Origin: Exiguobacterium aestuarii
Lineage (GTDB): Bacteria > Bacillota > Bacilli > Exiguobacteriales > Exiguobacteriaceae
DNA length: 64,000 bases
Direction: 5' to 3'
Assembly (NCBI RefSeq): GCF_020171655.1
Contig: NZ_JAIVAC010000001.1
Span: 1,860,001-1,924,000 of the forward strand
Shown here: positions 43,845 to 52,863 of the stretch, piece by piece
Layout of the letters: each line of letters opens with the position of its first letter
How positions within the stretch are numbered: position 1 is the stretch's first letter
Position numbers and translations under genes: made by a program
Notes under the pieces: model-generated
Told to the model about the DNA's origin: nothing
The model's input: only the letters and a program-made list of their open reading frames with translations
Database searches by the model: none

Positions 43845-44923
43845 CAGTCCGTCTCCTTCATCCAGTCCGACCATGCCGCATTCGACTCACCCCAACCCTT
43901 AACGTACTGTCCAAGGTCATTCATCGTGACAGGCTCATCCGGCAAGACGTCACGGTCCACTAAATATGGGTCGACCGAGTGAATCGAAGGGGTTTCTTCC
44001 CCGACTACTTTCTGGTAAGCGTAACGGACTTGGATGCGACCAATTTCAGCAGGATCCGTCGCGGCCGTCACGCCCCACGGACTCCCATCTTCTTGCATAA
44101 GTTGTAGGTCTTCGTCACTCAAGTCAATCCCGTAGACCGCAATCTCGTCACGTCCCGCCTGCTTGATGGCACGGCTCGCCCCTTTGGCGAACTCATCCCA
44201 CATCGCAAACACCGCATCGATTTCGCCTTCCGGATACTTCTTCAAAATCGCCTCCATCTGACTTTGCGTATCGAGCGCCGTATTGTTCGTCGCCGAACCA
44301 AATTTCGCGACTTCTTGGATGCCCGGGTAACGTTTCAAGAACGCATCATAAATCGTATGACGACGTTCCATCGGCGTGAACCCACCGACCCAAATCGTGA
44401 CGATGTTCCCTTCCCCGTCCAAGTCTTCTGCGAGTGCTTTGAGTGAGCGCCAAGCGAGGGAATAATCATCTTGATCGATGACCGTCACCCCTTCATTCGT
44501 TAAATCGTTGTCGAATGCGACGACTTTGATGCCCTTATCGAGCGCCCTTTGAACAGGCTCTTTCAAGGCATCGGCACGTCCGTGGTCAATCAAGATCACA
44601 TCGACCCCTTGCGTTGTCGCCGTATCAACGTAACTCGCCATCTTCGACAAATCATTATCGGCGTTATACACTTTCACGTTGCCACCGAACGCTTCGACTT
44701 GCTCGGTCACCCCTTCGATATATTGCGAAGAGAACGTCCCAATCGACATCTGCATGACGAGGGCGACCTCTAGGTTTTTAGGAAGGGTCTCATTCGATAC
44801 GCTGACTGTTTTTGTCTCCGTTTTATTTGTTGTCGCGGTCGTTTTCGGTTGCGCCTGTTCGTTCGTGCATCCGACAAGCGCCAGAATGACGGTCAACAGG
44901 AAGATGATGATTTTTTTAGACAT
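43844..44923 (-). CDS. ABC transporter sugar-binding lipoprotein, RbsB-like (probable methylthioribose)
   Basis: 359 residues. A lipoprotein signal ends in LALVGC with lipidated C19, then a Thr/Lys linker and a periplasmic-binding-protein fold I domain: LEVALVMQMSIGTFSSQYIE near 50-69, VDVILIDHGRADALKEPVQR near 109-128 and DAVFAMWDEFAKGA. It delivers sugar to the RbsA/RbsC-like pair. Its first eight bases lie inside the end of mtnA, tying the transporter to the salvage pathway and pointing to methylthioribose as ligand. Confidence 0.88.
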   Translation of the reverse strand: MSKKIIIFLLTVILALVGCTNEQAQPKTTATTNKTETKTVSVSNETLPKNLEVALVMQMSIGTFSSQYIEGVTEQVEAFGGNVKVYNADNDLSKMASYVDTATTQGVDVILIDHGRADALKEPVQRALDKGIKVVAFDNDLTNEGVTVIDQDDYSLAWRSLKALAEDLDGEGNIVTIWVGGFTPMERRHTIYDAFLKRYPGIQEVAKFGSATNNTALDTQSQMEAILKKYPEGEIDAVFAMWDEFAKGASRAIKQAGRDEIAVYGIDLSDEDLQLMQEDGSPWGVTAATDPAEIGRIQVRYAYQKVVGEETPSIHSVDPYLVDRDVLPDEPVTMNDLGQYVKGWGESNAAWSDWMKETD

Positions 44924-45950
44924 ATGCGTTTCCTCCTACGTGTTGTACAATGACCGACTCAGTCGGTTCGAGCACACCTGTCTCCGTAATCAGACCGGTG
45001 ATGAGTTCTGGTGGGGTCACATCAAACGCCGGATTGAAGACGGTGATGCCGACGAGTGCCGTCGGATGTCCCCCGATATGAGTCACTTCATGCGCGTCCC
45101 GTTCTTCGATTTGAATCGTGTCGTCTGCTTCCAAATCAAACGTCGAATGCGGGGCTGCCACATAAAACGGAATGCCGTAATGCTTCGCCAAAATCGCGAG
45201 TTGGAGTGTCCCGATCTTGTTGGCCGTATGACCGGTACGGGTGATACGGTCCGCCCCGACGATGATGGCATCGATTTGTTTCGTCTGAATCGTCCATGCG
45301 GCCATGTTGTCCGTGATTAATGTGACGTCGATGTCTGCCCGGTCGAGCTCCCATACCGTCAACCGTGCCCCTTGAAGCAGTGGACGAGTTTCCGACGCGA
45401 ATACGCGAAACGGGATGCCTCGTTCTTTTCCGACATAGAACGGAGCAAGCGCGGTACCGTATCGTGACGTCGCAATGGCACCGGCGTTACAAATCGTCAA
45501 CACGTTCCCACCAGCAGGTAACACGGTCAACGCATGCTCACCAATCGTGCGATACGTGGCCACGTCTTGTTCATAGATTTCAATCGCACGCGCTTTGACG
45601 GCTTTTGCAATCTGCTCAAAGTCTTCCCCCACATTCAATCGAAGGAGTGATTCGATGACATGTTGTAAGTTGACCGCTGTTGGTCTTGTCGCAATCAACC
45701 GTTGACCAACCTGATTCAATTGGAGATGAAAATAGGGATTGTCTTGCAGGCGTGACGCTTCTTTCGCAAGAACGAACGCCCCAAAATAAGCGATGGCCGG
45801 CGCACCCCGGACTTGAAGCGACTTGATCGCCTGTTCGGCCTGTTCGAGCGTTAACACTTCGATATAGCGCTCTTCTTGCGGCAACTGTGTCTGATCTAAA
45901 ATCGTCAACACCTCTGTGTCGGCATCGAAATGAATACTTTGCACACTCAT
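44916..45950 (-). CDS. mtnA: S-methyl-5-thioribose-1-phosphate isomerase
   Basis: 344 residues of the eIF2B-like isomerase family, converting methylthioribose-1-phosphate to methylthioribulose-1-phosphate. VRGAPAIAYFGAF near 48-60, the catalytic cysteine in VLTICNAGAIATSRYGTALA near 150-170 and the IVGADRITRTGHTANKIGT region with active-site Asp are all present. GGAGGTGCGGGT fixes the ATG at 45950; a longer frame into mtnK is not used. Start overlaps the mtnK stop (ATGA); end overlaps the binding-protein start. Confidence 0.95.
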   Translation of the reverse strand: MSVQSIHFDADTEVLTILDQTQLPQEERYIEVLTLEQAEQAIKSLQVRGAPAIAYFGAFVLAKEASRLQDNPYFHLQLNQVGQRLIATRPTAVNLQHVIESLLRLNVGEDFEQIAKAVKARAIEIYEQDVATYRTIGEHALTVLPAGGNVLTICNAGAIATSRYGTALAPFYVGKERGIPFRVFASETRPLLQGARLTVWELDRADIDVTLITDNMAAWTIQTKQIDAIIVGADRITRTGHTANKIGTLQLAILAKHYGIPFYVAAPHSTFDLEADDTIQIEERDAHEVTHIGGHPTALVGITVFNPAFDVTPPELITGLITETGVLEPTESVIVQHVGGNAYV

Positions 45951-47098
45951 ACCCGCACCTCCGATAGGACCGGGATCAGCTGGTCGATCGATTGAATCTG
46001 ATGGCGCTGTTTGATGAGACGTGTCCCAAGTTCTAGGGCGTGACGTTTCCGTTCGATCCGAAGGTCGTCCGGTAATGTTTCTAAGTCGGCAACGCCCGCT
46101 AGACCGACCGTCCGACGAATCAATTCGCAGCCTGCGTAGCCGATCGCATCGCTCAAAATAGATGGCAACAGTTCGTCCACGAATCCCACCGTGTTGAACG
46201 GCTCGACCGCCTGTGTGAAGCGTGTACGGAACGTTTTTTCGAACGTCTCCCACACAGTGAGCACCTCTGTGAAGCGTTCGAACCGCTTCAACGGATGTGC
46301 ATACGTCGAGAACACCAAATGGGCGATGATTTGACCGATGTCAAAACCGAATGGACCGTAAAACGCAAACTCAGGATCGATGATTTTCGTTTCCTGACGC
46401 GTCGCAAAAATGCTTCCTGTATGTAAATCCCCATGTAGCAACGCTTCATGTTTTGTCACGAACCCGACCTTCAATTTCGTCACTTCAATTTTCAAGGCGA
46501 GGTCTGACCACAGCTGCTCCACGTCTAAACGAAGAGCCGTTTCGATTTGATTCGATTCTGCATCACGATACGGATCAGTGAAGATCAGTTTTTCTGTGAT
46601 ATCGCATAGCTCTGGATTGTAATACTCTTTTTCGATTTGTTTCTTGGCGAGCGGTCCTTTCGCATAGTCAGATGTCGCAAACAACGTTTCCCCGAGGAAT
46701 GTACCGACGTGACGCGCCAAATTCGGATAGCTCTCTCCTTTTAGGAAACCCGTCCGGACGATTTCAAACGCTGACAAATCTTCTAAAATCGTATAGGCGA
46801 GTTCACGGTCGCTACCGAGTACATCTGGTACGAATTGTGGTACGACTTTTGAAAACTCACGGAGTGCCAGTTGTTCGATCCACGAACGGTCAAGCGTGAG
46901 CGGCCAGCTCTCTCCAACGACTTTTGCGTACGGCAACGCCTGTTTCACGATTAATGACGTTTCTCCTTGACGAATGCGAAAGACGAGATTTAAATTTCCA
47001 TCTCCGATTTCCTCACATTCTGCAATCCCCTCTTCTAGTAACCCCAACTGTCGAACGTGTTCGACGACACTTTGTTCTGTAAACGCCTCATAAGCCAT
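45947..47098 (-). CDS. mtnK: 5-methylthioribose kinase
   Basis: 383-residue kinase of the protein-kinase-like/APH fold that phosphorylates methylthioribose at C1. The catalytic loop is LLHGDLHTGSI near 230-240, the metal-binding DPEF lies in IIDPEFAFYGP, and LIVKQALPYAK near 45-55 carries the ATP lysine. Its frame runs into the riboswitch upstream, but the ATG at 47098 with AAAGGGG is the real start. First gene of the five-gene salvage and transport operon, under a SAM-I riboswitch. Confidence 0.95.
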   Translation of the reverse strand: MAYEAFTEQSVVEHVRQLGLLEEGIAECEEIGDGNLNLVFRIRQGETSLIVKQALPYAKVVGESWPLTLDRSWIEQLALREFSKVVPQFVPDVLGSDRELAYTILEDLSAFEIVRTGFLKGESYPNLARHVGTFLGETLFATSDYAKGPLAKKQIEKEYYNPELCDITEKLIFTDPYRDAESNQIETALRLDVEQLWSDLALKIEVTKLKVGFVTKHEALLHGDLHTGSIFATRQETKIIDPEFAFYGPFGFDIGQIIAHLVFSTYAHPLKRFERFTEVLTVWETFEKTFRTRFTQAVEPFNTVGFVDELLPSILSDAIGYAGCELIRRTVGLAGVADLETLPDDLRIERKRHALELGTRLIKQRHQIQSIDQLIPVLSEVRV

Positions 47099-47125
47099 GA
47101 TGATTTTCCCCTTTCTTGAATCTAT

Positions 47126-47286
47126 GCATGAAAAAAGCCCCTTTCTCCGCGAGAAAGAGGCACACCCAAATTGGTTGTTCCTCTCATCTTTCAGACATAT
47201 GTCTGGTGGATGTAGCACCGTGCCAAATGGTCGGTTGCTGCGGCGTCTTAGGGCCAATTCCCTCTGCCAACTCGCGATAAGAGTAA
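47126..47286 (-). promoter_or_regulatory. SAM-I riboswitch (S-box) of mtnK operon
   Basis: On the minus strand the aptamer (about 47179-47286) shows CTTATCGCGAG, GCAGAGGGAATTGGCCC, GCAGCAACC, GGTGCTACATCC and the closing GATGAGAGG, all S-box landmarks. A terminator follows: stem GCCTCTTTCTC / GAGAAAGGGGC then TTTTTTC (47130-47163). High SAM would stop transcription. Confidence 0.95.
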
Positions 47287-47318
47287 ATGATGTAATTGTG
47301 TTTGACGTGTTGAGACGA

Positions 47319-47348
47319 ATATTACGGACTAGGCACGCTAGTTGTCAA
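47319..47348 (-). promoter_or_regulatory. promoter of the mtnK operon
   Basis: Minus-strand TTGACA (47343-47348), 18-base spacer, TAATAT (47319-47324). Confidence 0.72.
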
Positions 47349-47430
47349 TCCTCTATTTCCGGTCGACTCCCTATTTTTGACACGCATATATAGAAACATT
47401 ATTTTCAAACTTTTTTCTCAAAAAAAGGAA

Positions 47431-47458
47431 TTGACGAGTGAGCGATTCTATGTAAAAA
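47431..47458 (+). promoter_or_regulatory. promoter of the mtnW operon
   Basis: TTGACG (47431-47436), 16-base spacer, TAAAAA (47453-47458), about 30 bases before the S-box. Confidence 0.5.
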
Positions 47459-47486
47459 TTCAATTAAATTTCACAACTTCACAACT

Positions 47487-47640
47487 ATTCTTATCAAGAG
47501 CAGACGGAGGGACAAGCCCGATGATGTCGCAGCAACCGACCAGAAATGGCACGGTGCTAATTCTTGCAGCTATCGCTGAGAGATAAGAGTTCATTGTTTT
47601 CGAATGACCTCTTGCCTTGGCATGAGGTCATTTTTTGTTT
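47487..47640 (+). promoter_or_regulatory. SAM-I riboswitch (S-box) of mtnW operon
   Basis: Aptamer at about 47487-47588: TTCTTATCAAGAGC, GACGGAGGGACAAGCCC, GCAGCAACC, GGTGCTAATTC and closing GAGAGATAAGAG. Terminator stem AATGACCTC / GAGGTCATT with inner TGCC/GGCA and TTTTTTGTTT at 47603-47640. Confidence 0.96.
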
Positions 47641-47659
47641 GACCTGAAAGGAGGAACTT

Positions 47660-48814
47660 ATGGGAATCATCGCTACTTATGAAATCAAACATACCGATCA
47701 CGTCGAACGCGTGGCTGAAAAAATCGCACATGAGCTGACCGTCGGCACATGGACCGAGTTGAATCATCTCGAGCAGCATCAACTGCAGGCGTTCCGTGGT
47801 GAGGTCATCGATACCACCCAACAGGAGACGACGAGTCGCTTCTCGATTCGTTACCCGCTACATAATGTGACACCGGACTTTTCGTCCATTCTGACGACGA
47901 CATTCGGAAAACTGTCGCTCGACCCGAGTGTTCAACTCGTCGACCTATCGCTCCCGGACGAACTCACATCGGACTTTCCGGGTGCCGCATTCGGTGTTGA
48001 AGGTGTTCGCGACATCCTTCGTGTACACGACCGACCGCTCGCCATGAGCATCTTCAAAGGCGTCATCGGGCGTGACCTTAATTTTTTGGCGACACAACTT
48101 CGTGACCAGTTTACAGGTGGCATCGATCTCGTGAAAGACGATGAGATTTTATATGACAATCCGCTCACCCCATCGCTCGAACGGGCTCGGATTGGAGCAT
48201 CGATCATTCAAGAACATCAAGAATTGACGGGGCGTTCCGTTCTATACGCCGTCACGTTGAGCGGATCCGTTTTCACCTTACGCGATCAGGCAAAACGTTT
48301 GATCGAGGCAGGCGCGACCGCATTGTTGTTCAACGTGTATACGTACGGGCTTGACGCGTTACGAGAGCTCGCCAAAGACCCTGAGATTCACGTCCCGATT
48401 TTGGCACATCCCGCTTTTGCGGGAGCGTTGACCGGATCGATTCGTCATTCCCTACTTTTCGGGAAACTGATTCGACTCGCCGGGGCGGACTTGACGCTCT
48501 TCCCGTCGCCATATGGTTCACTCTCGACACCGAAAGACGAAACACAACAGATTCAAACGTATGCGACGGAATCCCATTGGACGAAACCGATTCTGACGGT
48601 CCCCTCTGCTGGGATTCACCCAGGACTCGTTCCGGATTTGATTCGTGACTTCGGAACGGATGTCGTCATCAATGCAGGCGGTGGGATTCATGGGCATCCC
48701 GACGGTGCGGTTGCCGGTGCGAGAGCGTTCCGCCAAGCAATCGATCAGGCAATCGGTAAAACGAGCGAGACCGATGCATTATCAACCGCGTTGGATGCGT
48801 GGGGTACGCGATGA
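47660..48814 (+). CDS. mtnW: 2,3-diketo-5-methylthiopentyl-1-phosphate enolase (RuBisCO-like)
   Basis: 384-residue RuBisCO-like protein that enolises the diketone intermediate of methionine salvage. The GGIDLVKDDEIL segment near 152-163 holds the carbamylated lysine and metal-binding Asp/Glu of the family; LFNVYTYGLDAL and NAGGGIHGHPDG (near 342-353) provide other active-site loops. It is about 20 residues shorter than B. subtilis MtnW. AAAGGAGGA precedes the ATG. First of four overlapping genes mtnW-mtnX-mtnB-mtnD behind an S-box. Confidence 0.94.
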   Translation: MGIIATYEIKHTDHVERVAEKIAHELTVGTWTELNHLEQHQLQAFRGEVIDTTQQETTSRFSIRYPLHNVTPDFSSILTTTFGKLSLDPSVQLVDLSLPDELTSDFPGAAFGVEGVRDILRVHDRPLAMSIFKGVIGRDLNFLATQLRDQFTGGIDLVKDDEILYDNPLTPSLERARIGASIIQEHQELTGRSVLYAVTLSGSVFTLRDQAKRLIEAGATALLFNVYTYGLDALRELAKDPEIHVPILAHPAFAGALTGSIRHSLLFGKLIRLAGADLTLFPSPYGSLSTPKDETQQIQTYATESHWTKPILTVPSAGIHPGLVPDLIRDFGTDVVINAGGGIHGHPDGAVAGARAFRQAIDQAIGKTSETDALSTALDAWGTR

Positions 48815-49461
48815 GTACGCACGTCATCTGTGATTTCGACGGCACCATCACGGAAGAAGATAACATCATCGCGCTGATGCGACGCTTCGCCCCACCTGAA
48901 TGGGTCGAACTCAAAGATGGTGTTTTGAACCAAACGCTCTCCATTCGAGAAGGCGTCGGTCAAATGTTCAGCCTGCTCCCGAGTCATCAGCAAGCTTTGT
49001 ATCGTGACTTTCTGCAGTCAACCATCACGCTTCGGCCAGGGTTTGTCGAGTTTTTGCAAGTGATGAAGTCACGCGGCTTTCGATTTGATGTCGTCAGTGG
49101 GGGCATGGACTTTTTCGTCCATCCGATTCTAGAAGGTCATGTCGCACCGGAACACATCTACTGCAATCACGTTGATTTTTCAGAAGAGACGGCACGCGTC
49201 ACATGGCCTCATTCATGCGATACCCATTGTTCGAACGATTGCGGTTGTTGCAAGCCGACGATTGCCCGACAGATCGTCTCACCTACCGATACGTTGATCG
49301 TCATCGGGGACTCCGTCACCGATTTTGAAATCGCCAAACGTGCCGACGTTGTGTATGCGCGGGGTCAACTGATTTCACTTTGCGAGACAGAAGGAATCTA
49401 CTATGTTCCGTTCGAGACATTCTATGACATTTCAGCTCACATGAAAGGAGTGAACGTATGA
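48811..49461 (+). CDS. mtnX: 2-hydroxy-3-keto-5-methylthiopentenyl-1-phosphate phosphatase
   Basis: 216-residue HAD-superfamily phosphatase. Motif I is [12 protein letters not shown] near 7-18 with nucleophile D8, motif II VVSGGMD, and motif [19 protein letters not shown] near 170-183. A cysteine cluster [16 protein letters not shown] near 131-146 is typical of the MtnX group. With MtnW it replaces the bifunctional MtnC found in other bacteria. Start overlaps the mtnW stop; end overlaps the mtnB start. Confidence 0.93.
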   Translation: MSTHVICDFDGTITEEDNIIALMRRFAPPEWVELKDGVLNQTLSIREGVGQMFSLLPSHQQALYRDFLQSTITLRPGFVEFLQVMKSRGFRFDVVSGGMDFFVHPILEGHVAPEHIYCNHVDFSEETARVTWPHSCDTHCSNDCGCCKPTIARQIVSPTDTLIVIGDSVTDFEIAKRADVVYARGQLISLCETEGIYYVPFETFYDISAHMKGVNV

Positions 49462-50075
49462 CCGTACAAGAACGATGGGTAGAACTTGCCGACATTAAAG
49501 ACGAGCTTGCCGCACGGGACTGGTTCCCTGGGACGAGCGGCAACCTGGCCATCCGCGTATCGGACGACCCGTTGACGTTCCTTGTGACAGCAAGTGGTCG
49601 TGATAAACGGAAGCGTACGGATGAAGACTTCGTCCTCGTCGATGCGACTGGTCAATTGATGGGAGAGCAAACAGGCAAACCGTCCGCGGAGACGTTGCTA
49701 CACGTAGAAATCTTTAACAAGACGAACGCAACCTGTTCTCTTCACGTGCACACGGTCGACAATAACGTTATCTCAGAGCTTTACGCGGCGAACGGACATG
49801 TCACGTTCACGGGTCAAGAAATCATCAAGGCACTCGGCTATTGGGAGGAAACGGCAAGCGTCCGAATCCCCATTATCGAGAACCATGCGGATATCCCGAC
49901 ACTCGCCCGTGCATTTGCCCCACATGTCACAGGCGATGCCGGTGCCGTCCTCATCCGGAACCACGGGATCACCGTTTGGGGCGAAACACCCGCTGCAGCA
50001 AAACGTTATTTAGAAGCATATGAATTTTTGTTTAGCTATTCATTAAAATTACGCGCCTTAGGCGTCCATTCATAA
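49458..50075 (+). CDS. mtnB: methylthioribulose-1-phosphate dehydratase
   Basis: 205-residue class-II aldolase-fold zinc enzyme. It removes water from methylthioribulose-1-phosphate, just after the MtnA step. [12 protein letters not shown] near 23-34 binds phosphate, zinc ligands are in [10 protein letters not shown] near 94-103 and the late [20 protein letters not shown] segment near 169-188. Four-base overlap with mtnX. AAAGGAG precedes the ATG. Confidence 0.94.
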   Translation: MTVQERWVELADIKDELAARDWFPGTSGNLAIRVSDDPLTFLVTASGRDKRKRTDEDFVLVDATGQLMGEQTGKPSAETLLHVEIFNKTNATCSLHVHTVDNNVISELYAANGHVTFTGQEIIKALGYWEETASVRIPIIENHADIPTLARAFAPHVTGDAGAVLIRNHGITVWGETPAAAKRYLEAYEFLFSYSLKLRALGVHS

Positions 50076-50088
50076 GGAGGAATTCAAC

Positions 50089-50622
50089 ATGGCAACGATT
50101 TATTTTCAACAAACCGAAGAACGTGTCAGTGATCAACAAGAGGTACGTGACTTTTTAGAATCACGAGACATCCTTTACGAAGCATGGGACATCACAAAAT
50201 TACCGGCTTCCCTTCAAGAGAACTACCAACTGTCAGACGAGGATAAAGAAGCCATTTTGGCGACGTTCCGTGACGAGATTCAAGATGTGTCGGCACGACG
50301 CGGCTACAAGACGGCTGACGTCATCTCCTTGTCCGATGCGACGCCAAACTTAGACGAACTGCTCGTCAACTTCCAAAAAGAACATCACCATACGGACGAC
50401 GAGGTTCGCTTCATCGTCAGTGGTCACGGCATCTTTGCGATTGACGATGCAGAACGCGGTTACTTCAATATCGAGCTCAATCCGGGTGACCTCATCTCCG
50501 TACCGGTCAACACACGTCATTACTTCACATTGCAAGAAGACCGCCAAGTCGTCGCCGTTCGTATTTTCGTGACGACCGAGGGCTGGGTGCCGATTTACGA
50601 AAAAGAGAATGTACAGGCATAA
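50089..50622 (+). CDS. mtnD: acireductone dioxygenase (ARD)
   Basis: 177-residue cupin-fold metal dioxygenase that converts acireductone to formate and the keto acid of methionine (iron form). The HHHTDDEVRFIVSGHGIF segment near 97-114 supplies His, His and Glu ligands, and NTRHYF near 142-147 the final His. Family length fits. The Ni form would make carbon monoxide instead. AAGGAGGAA precedes the ATG. Last gene of the mtnWXBD operon; the final transaminase is not in the window. Confidence 0.95.
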   Translation: MATIYFQQTEERVSDQQEVRDFLESRDILYEAWDITKLPASLQENYQLSDEDKEAILATFRDEIQDVSARRGYKTADVISLSDATPNLDELLVNFQKEHHHTDDEVRFIVSGHGIFAIDDAERGYFNIELNPGDLISVPVNTRHYFTLQEDRQVVAVRIFVTTEGWVPIYEKENVQA

Positions 50623-50624
50623 GA

Positions 50625-50662
50625 AAAGGTCTCTCGCTTAAAAACGAGAGACCAATTTTTTT
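50625..50662. terminator. terminator between mtnD and the TerC gene
   Basis: Perfect stem GGTCTCTCG / CGAGAGACC followed by AATTTTTTT; it also lies at the end of the convergent TerC-family gene. Confidence 0.85.
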
Positions 50663-51491
50663 AATGTTTGACCGCTGTCGGTTTCGATGAGAACCAGCCC
50701 CATGTCGCAATCCCGACCATGACTGACCAGAAGAAGATGGTCCAAGCTGTCGAGTGGACGAAGCCGTCTGGGAGTCCCATGAATTCGAACGGTGTACCGG
50801 CAATCAACTCTTTGAACCCTGGGTGCTCGAGTACGAGAACCGTCAATTTGACCCCGACCCAACCGACGATGATGAAGGCGGCCGTTTCAAGTGTAGGACG
50901 CTGATGAAGCAACTTGACGAAAATACGTGCCGCAAATCGCATCAAGACGACCCCGATGAGTCCACCTGTCAACACGACGAAGAACTGACCCGAGTCAATC
51001 CCACCGATTTCACCAAGACCGAGTGGTGGCAAGCTGACCGCAAGTGCGACCGCTGCTAAGATCGAATCGACCGCAAAAGCGATGTCCGCAAACTCAACTT
51101 TCGCAACAGTGAGCCAAAACTCTTTCTTCGATACCGGCTTTTCTGTGACAGCCGTCTCTTCTTTCGCTTCAGCCGCCAACTCCTGCTGCGGCTCCATCTT
51201 TCTCGCCTTATAGGTCATATACAGGTGTCGTGCACTCATCCCGATTAAGTAAAGTGCACCGAGTGCCTGTACTTGCCATACATTGATCAAGAACGAGATC
51301 AAGAACAATGCGATAAATCGGAAGACGAACGCCCCTAAGAGTCCATAGAACAATGCCTTCTTCTGCTCTGTACGCGGCAAGTGTTTGACCATGACGGCCA
51401 AGACGAGCGCGTTGTCTGCAGATAACAAGCCTTCCAAACCGACGAGTACGACGACGATCCAGGCATACTGCAGGACTAGCTGCCAATCCAT
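50661..51491 (-). CDS. TerC-family membrane protein (YkoY/YceF-like)
   Basis: 276 residues, seven to eight membrane segments. GLEGLLSADNALVLAVMV near 18-35 and AKVEFADIAFAVDSILAAVAL near 130-150 carry the paired acidic residues typical of TerC. B. subtilis YceF and YkoY have been linked to manganese efflux or loading of exported metalloenzymes; the metal here is not known. I found no yybP-ykoY riboswitch in its leader. GAAAAAAGGAG precedes the ATG. Confidence 0.88.
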   Translation of the reverse strand: MDWQLVLQYAWIVVVLVGLEGLLSADNALVLAVMVKHLPRTEQKKALFYGLLGAFVFRFIALFLISFLINVWQVQALGALYLIGMSARHLYMTYKARKMEPQQELAAEAKEETAVTEKPVSKKEFWLTVAKVEFADIAFAVDSILAAVALAVSLPPLGLGEIGGIDSGQFFVVLTGGLIGVVLMRFAARIFVKLLHQRPTLETAAFIIVGWVGVKLTVLVLEHPGFKELIAGTPFEFMGLPDGFVHSTAWTIFFWSVMVGIATWGWFSSKPTAVKH

Positions 51492-51745
51492 AAAAACATC
51501 TCCTTTTTTCTTTCAGTTCCTTCATATTTAACAGTGATCTATTTTTTAAGTTCACAGGACCATTTTATTCCCGTTCACAAAGTAAATCAATCCTCTTTGT
51601 TCAATATCTGAAGGAATTTTTTGTGATTGCATATTGAAAACATGTTATGAGAGCAAAATCATACCCGTTCAGCCATCATTTCGTGATAAAATCCTAACAA
51701 GAACGAGTGGTCCTTTGAACCGCTCTAAAAAAGGAGAATCCGATT

Positions 51746-52657
51746 ATGTCTACAAGCCATGTCGCTTTACCTACTAAAGCAGAACGACATAAATTGTTCG
51801 GGTCGGTCCCACCGATTAAAGGAACAAAGCCGACCGAGAAAGAACAGATGGTCGATTTACAAAATACACCGAAAAACTTCTTATTTGCCCTCGACAGTGT
51901 CGGCATCTCAAATGTGAAGCACCCTGTGAACGTCGAGACGCCAGACGGGGTACAATCAACGGTCGCTACATTCGAATTGACGACATCGCTCGTTCAAGAC
52001 CGTAAAGGGATCAACATGTCCCGTTTGACGGAACAGCTCGACGCGTACCATCAACAAGGATGGACGGTGTCAAACCGCTCGTTGATCGAGTTCGCACAGG
52101 AGCTTGCGGAGCGCATGGAACAAACGGAAGGACAATTGACAATCCGTTACCCATGGTTCTTCACGCGTAAAGCACCTGCGACAGGTCTTAGCGGTTTGAT
52201 GAACGCAGACGTCATGCACCGTGTGACGTACAACCTTGAAACGGGCGTCGCAAACGTGACGGTCGGTCTCGTCATCAACGTCACAACGCTTTGCCCATGT
52301 TCAAAAGAAATCAGTGAGTACAGCGCCCATAACCAACGTGGATACATCACGATCGAAGCAGGTCTTGATGAAACGTCGATGGACGGATTCGACTGGCGTG
52401 CGGCACTTCTCGATGCAGCGGAGTCGAACGCCTCAGCACCACTCCATCCGGTCCTTAAACGCCCGGATGAAAAACGTGCGACTGAAATCGCGTACGAAAA
52501 CCCACGTTTCGTCGAGGATATGGTCCGCTTGATCGCGGCTGACTTGTACGAGATGAAAGAAGTCGTGAACTTCTTCGTCGAATGCCGTAACGAAGAATCG
52601 ATTCACCAACACGATGCCATCGCATCGATCACATTCGATAAGCGTCAAGACGCATAA
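51746..52657 (+). CDS. folE2: GTP cyclohydrolase FolE2 (type IB)
   Basis: 303 residues. FolE2 converts GTP to dihydroneopterin triphosphate for folate and can work without zinc. The TTLCPCSKEISEYSAHNQRG segment near 174-193 carries the metal-binding cysteine and active-site His; C-terminal VVNFFVECRNEESIHQHDAI near 273-292 completes the site. In B. subtilis the gene is induced by zinc starvation through Zur; I see no clear Zur box here. AAAAAGGAG precedes the ATG. Monocistronic. Confidence 0.94.
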   Translation: MSTSHVALPTKAERHKLFGSVPPIKGTKPTEKEQMVDLQNTPKNFLFALDSVGISNVKHPVNVETPDGVQSTVATFELTTSLVQDRKGINMSRLTEQLDAYHQQGWTVSNRSLIEFAQELAERMEQTEGQLTIRYPWFFTRKAPATGLSGLMNADVMHRVTYNLETGVANVTVGLVINVTTLCPCSKEISEYSAHNQRGYITIEAGLDETSMDGFDWRAALLDAAESNASAPLHPVLKRPDEKRATEIAYENPRFVEDMVRLIAADLYEMKEVVNFFVECRNEESIHQHDAIASITFDKRQDA

Positions 52658-52658
52658 A

Positions 52659-52698
52659 AAAATGCGGAACCTCTTTTGCAAGAAGGTTCCGCATTTTT
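52659..52698. terminator. bidirectional terminator after folE2
   Basis: Stem AAAATGCGGAACCT / AGGTTCCGCATTTT with A/T runs on both sides. Confidence 0.88.
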
Positions 52699-52863
52699 TT
52701 ATAGACTTGTCACGAGTTCAATCGTCAATAAGATGATGATGAGCATCACCCAGACTGCCCAGACGAGTCGCCACTTCTCCCAGTCAAATCGCTTCATCAC
52801 CGCATAGACAGTAAGGTAAATCGCGATGAGAAGCGGTACGACGACCCAAGGATTATCTAGCAT
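52699..52863 (-). CDS. 54-residue two-helix membrane protein
   Basis: Short gene read directly from the minus strand: MLDNPWVVVPLLIAIYLTVY, then a charged turn MKRFDWEKWRL and a second hydrophobic stretch VWAVWVMLIIILLTIEL. Two transmembrane helices are joined by a basic/acidic turn. Its ATG overlaps the stop codon of the rhodanese gene (TGATG), and the gene ends just before the folE2 terminator, so it is likely translated by coupling. No known family. It may tether or assist the rhodanese. Confidence 0.68.
   Translation of the reverse strand: MLDNPWVVVPLLIAIYLTVYAVMKRFDWEKWRLVWAVWVMLIIILLTIELVTSL

Larger units (their letters stand above)
47099..47659. other. divergent methionine-salvage control region
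   Basis: 561 bases without protein genes, filled by two S-box leaders in opposite directions and their promoters. The middle part (about 47349-47430) shows nothing further. Confidence 0.8.

Noticed and set aside
45951-46253. N-terminal extension of MtnA into mtnK
   Set aside because: Out of frame with mtnK, low-complexity residues; GGAGGTGCGGGT fixes the start at 45950.
51492-51745. yybP-ykoY manganese riboswitch before the TerC gene, and a Zur box before folE2
   Set aside because: I looked for the conserved internal loops and for an AT-rich Zur palindrome and saw neither convincingly.
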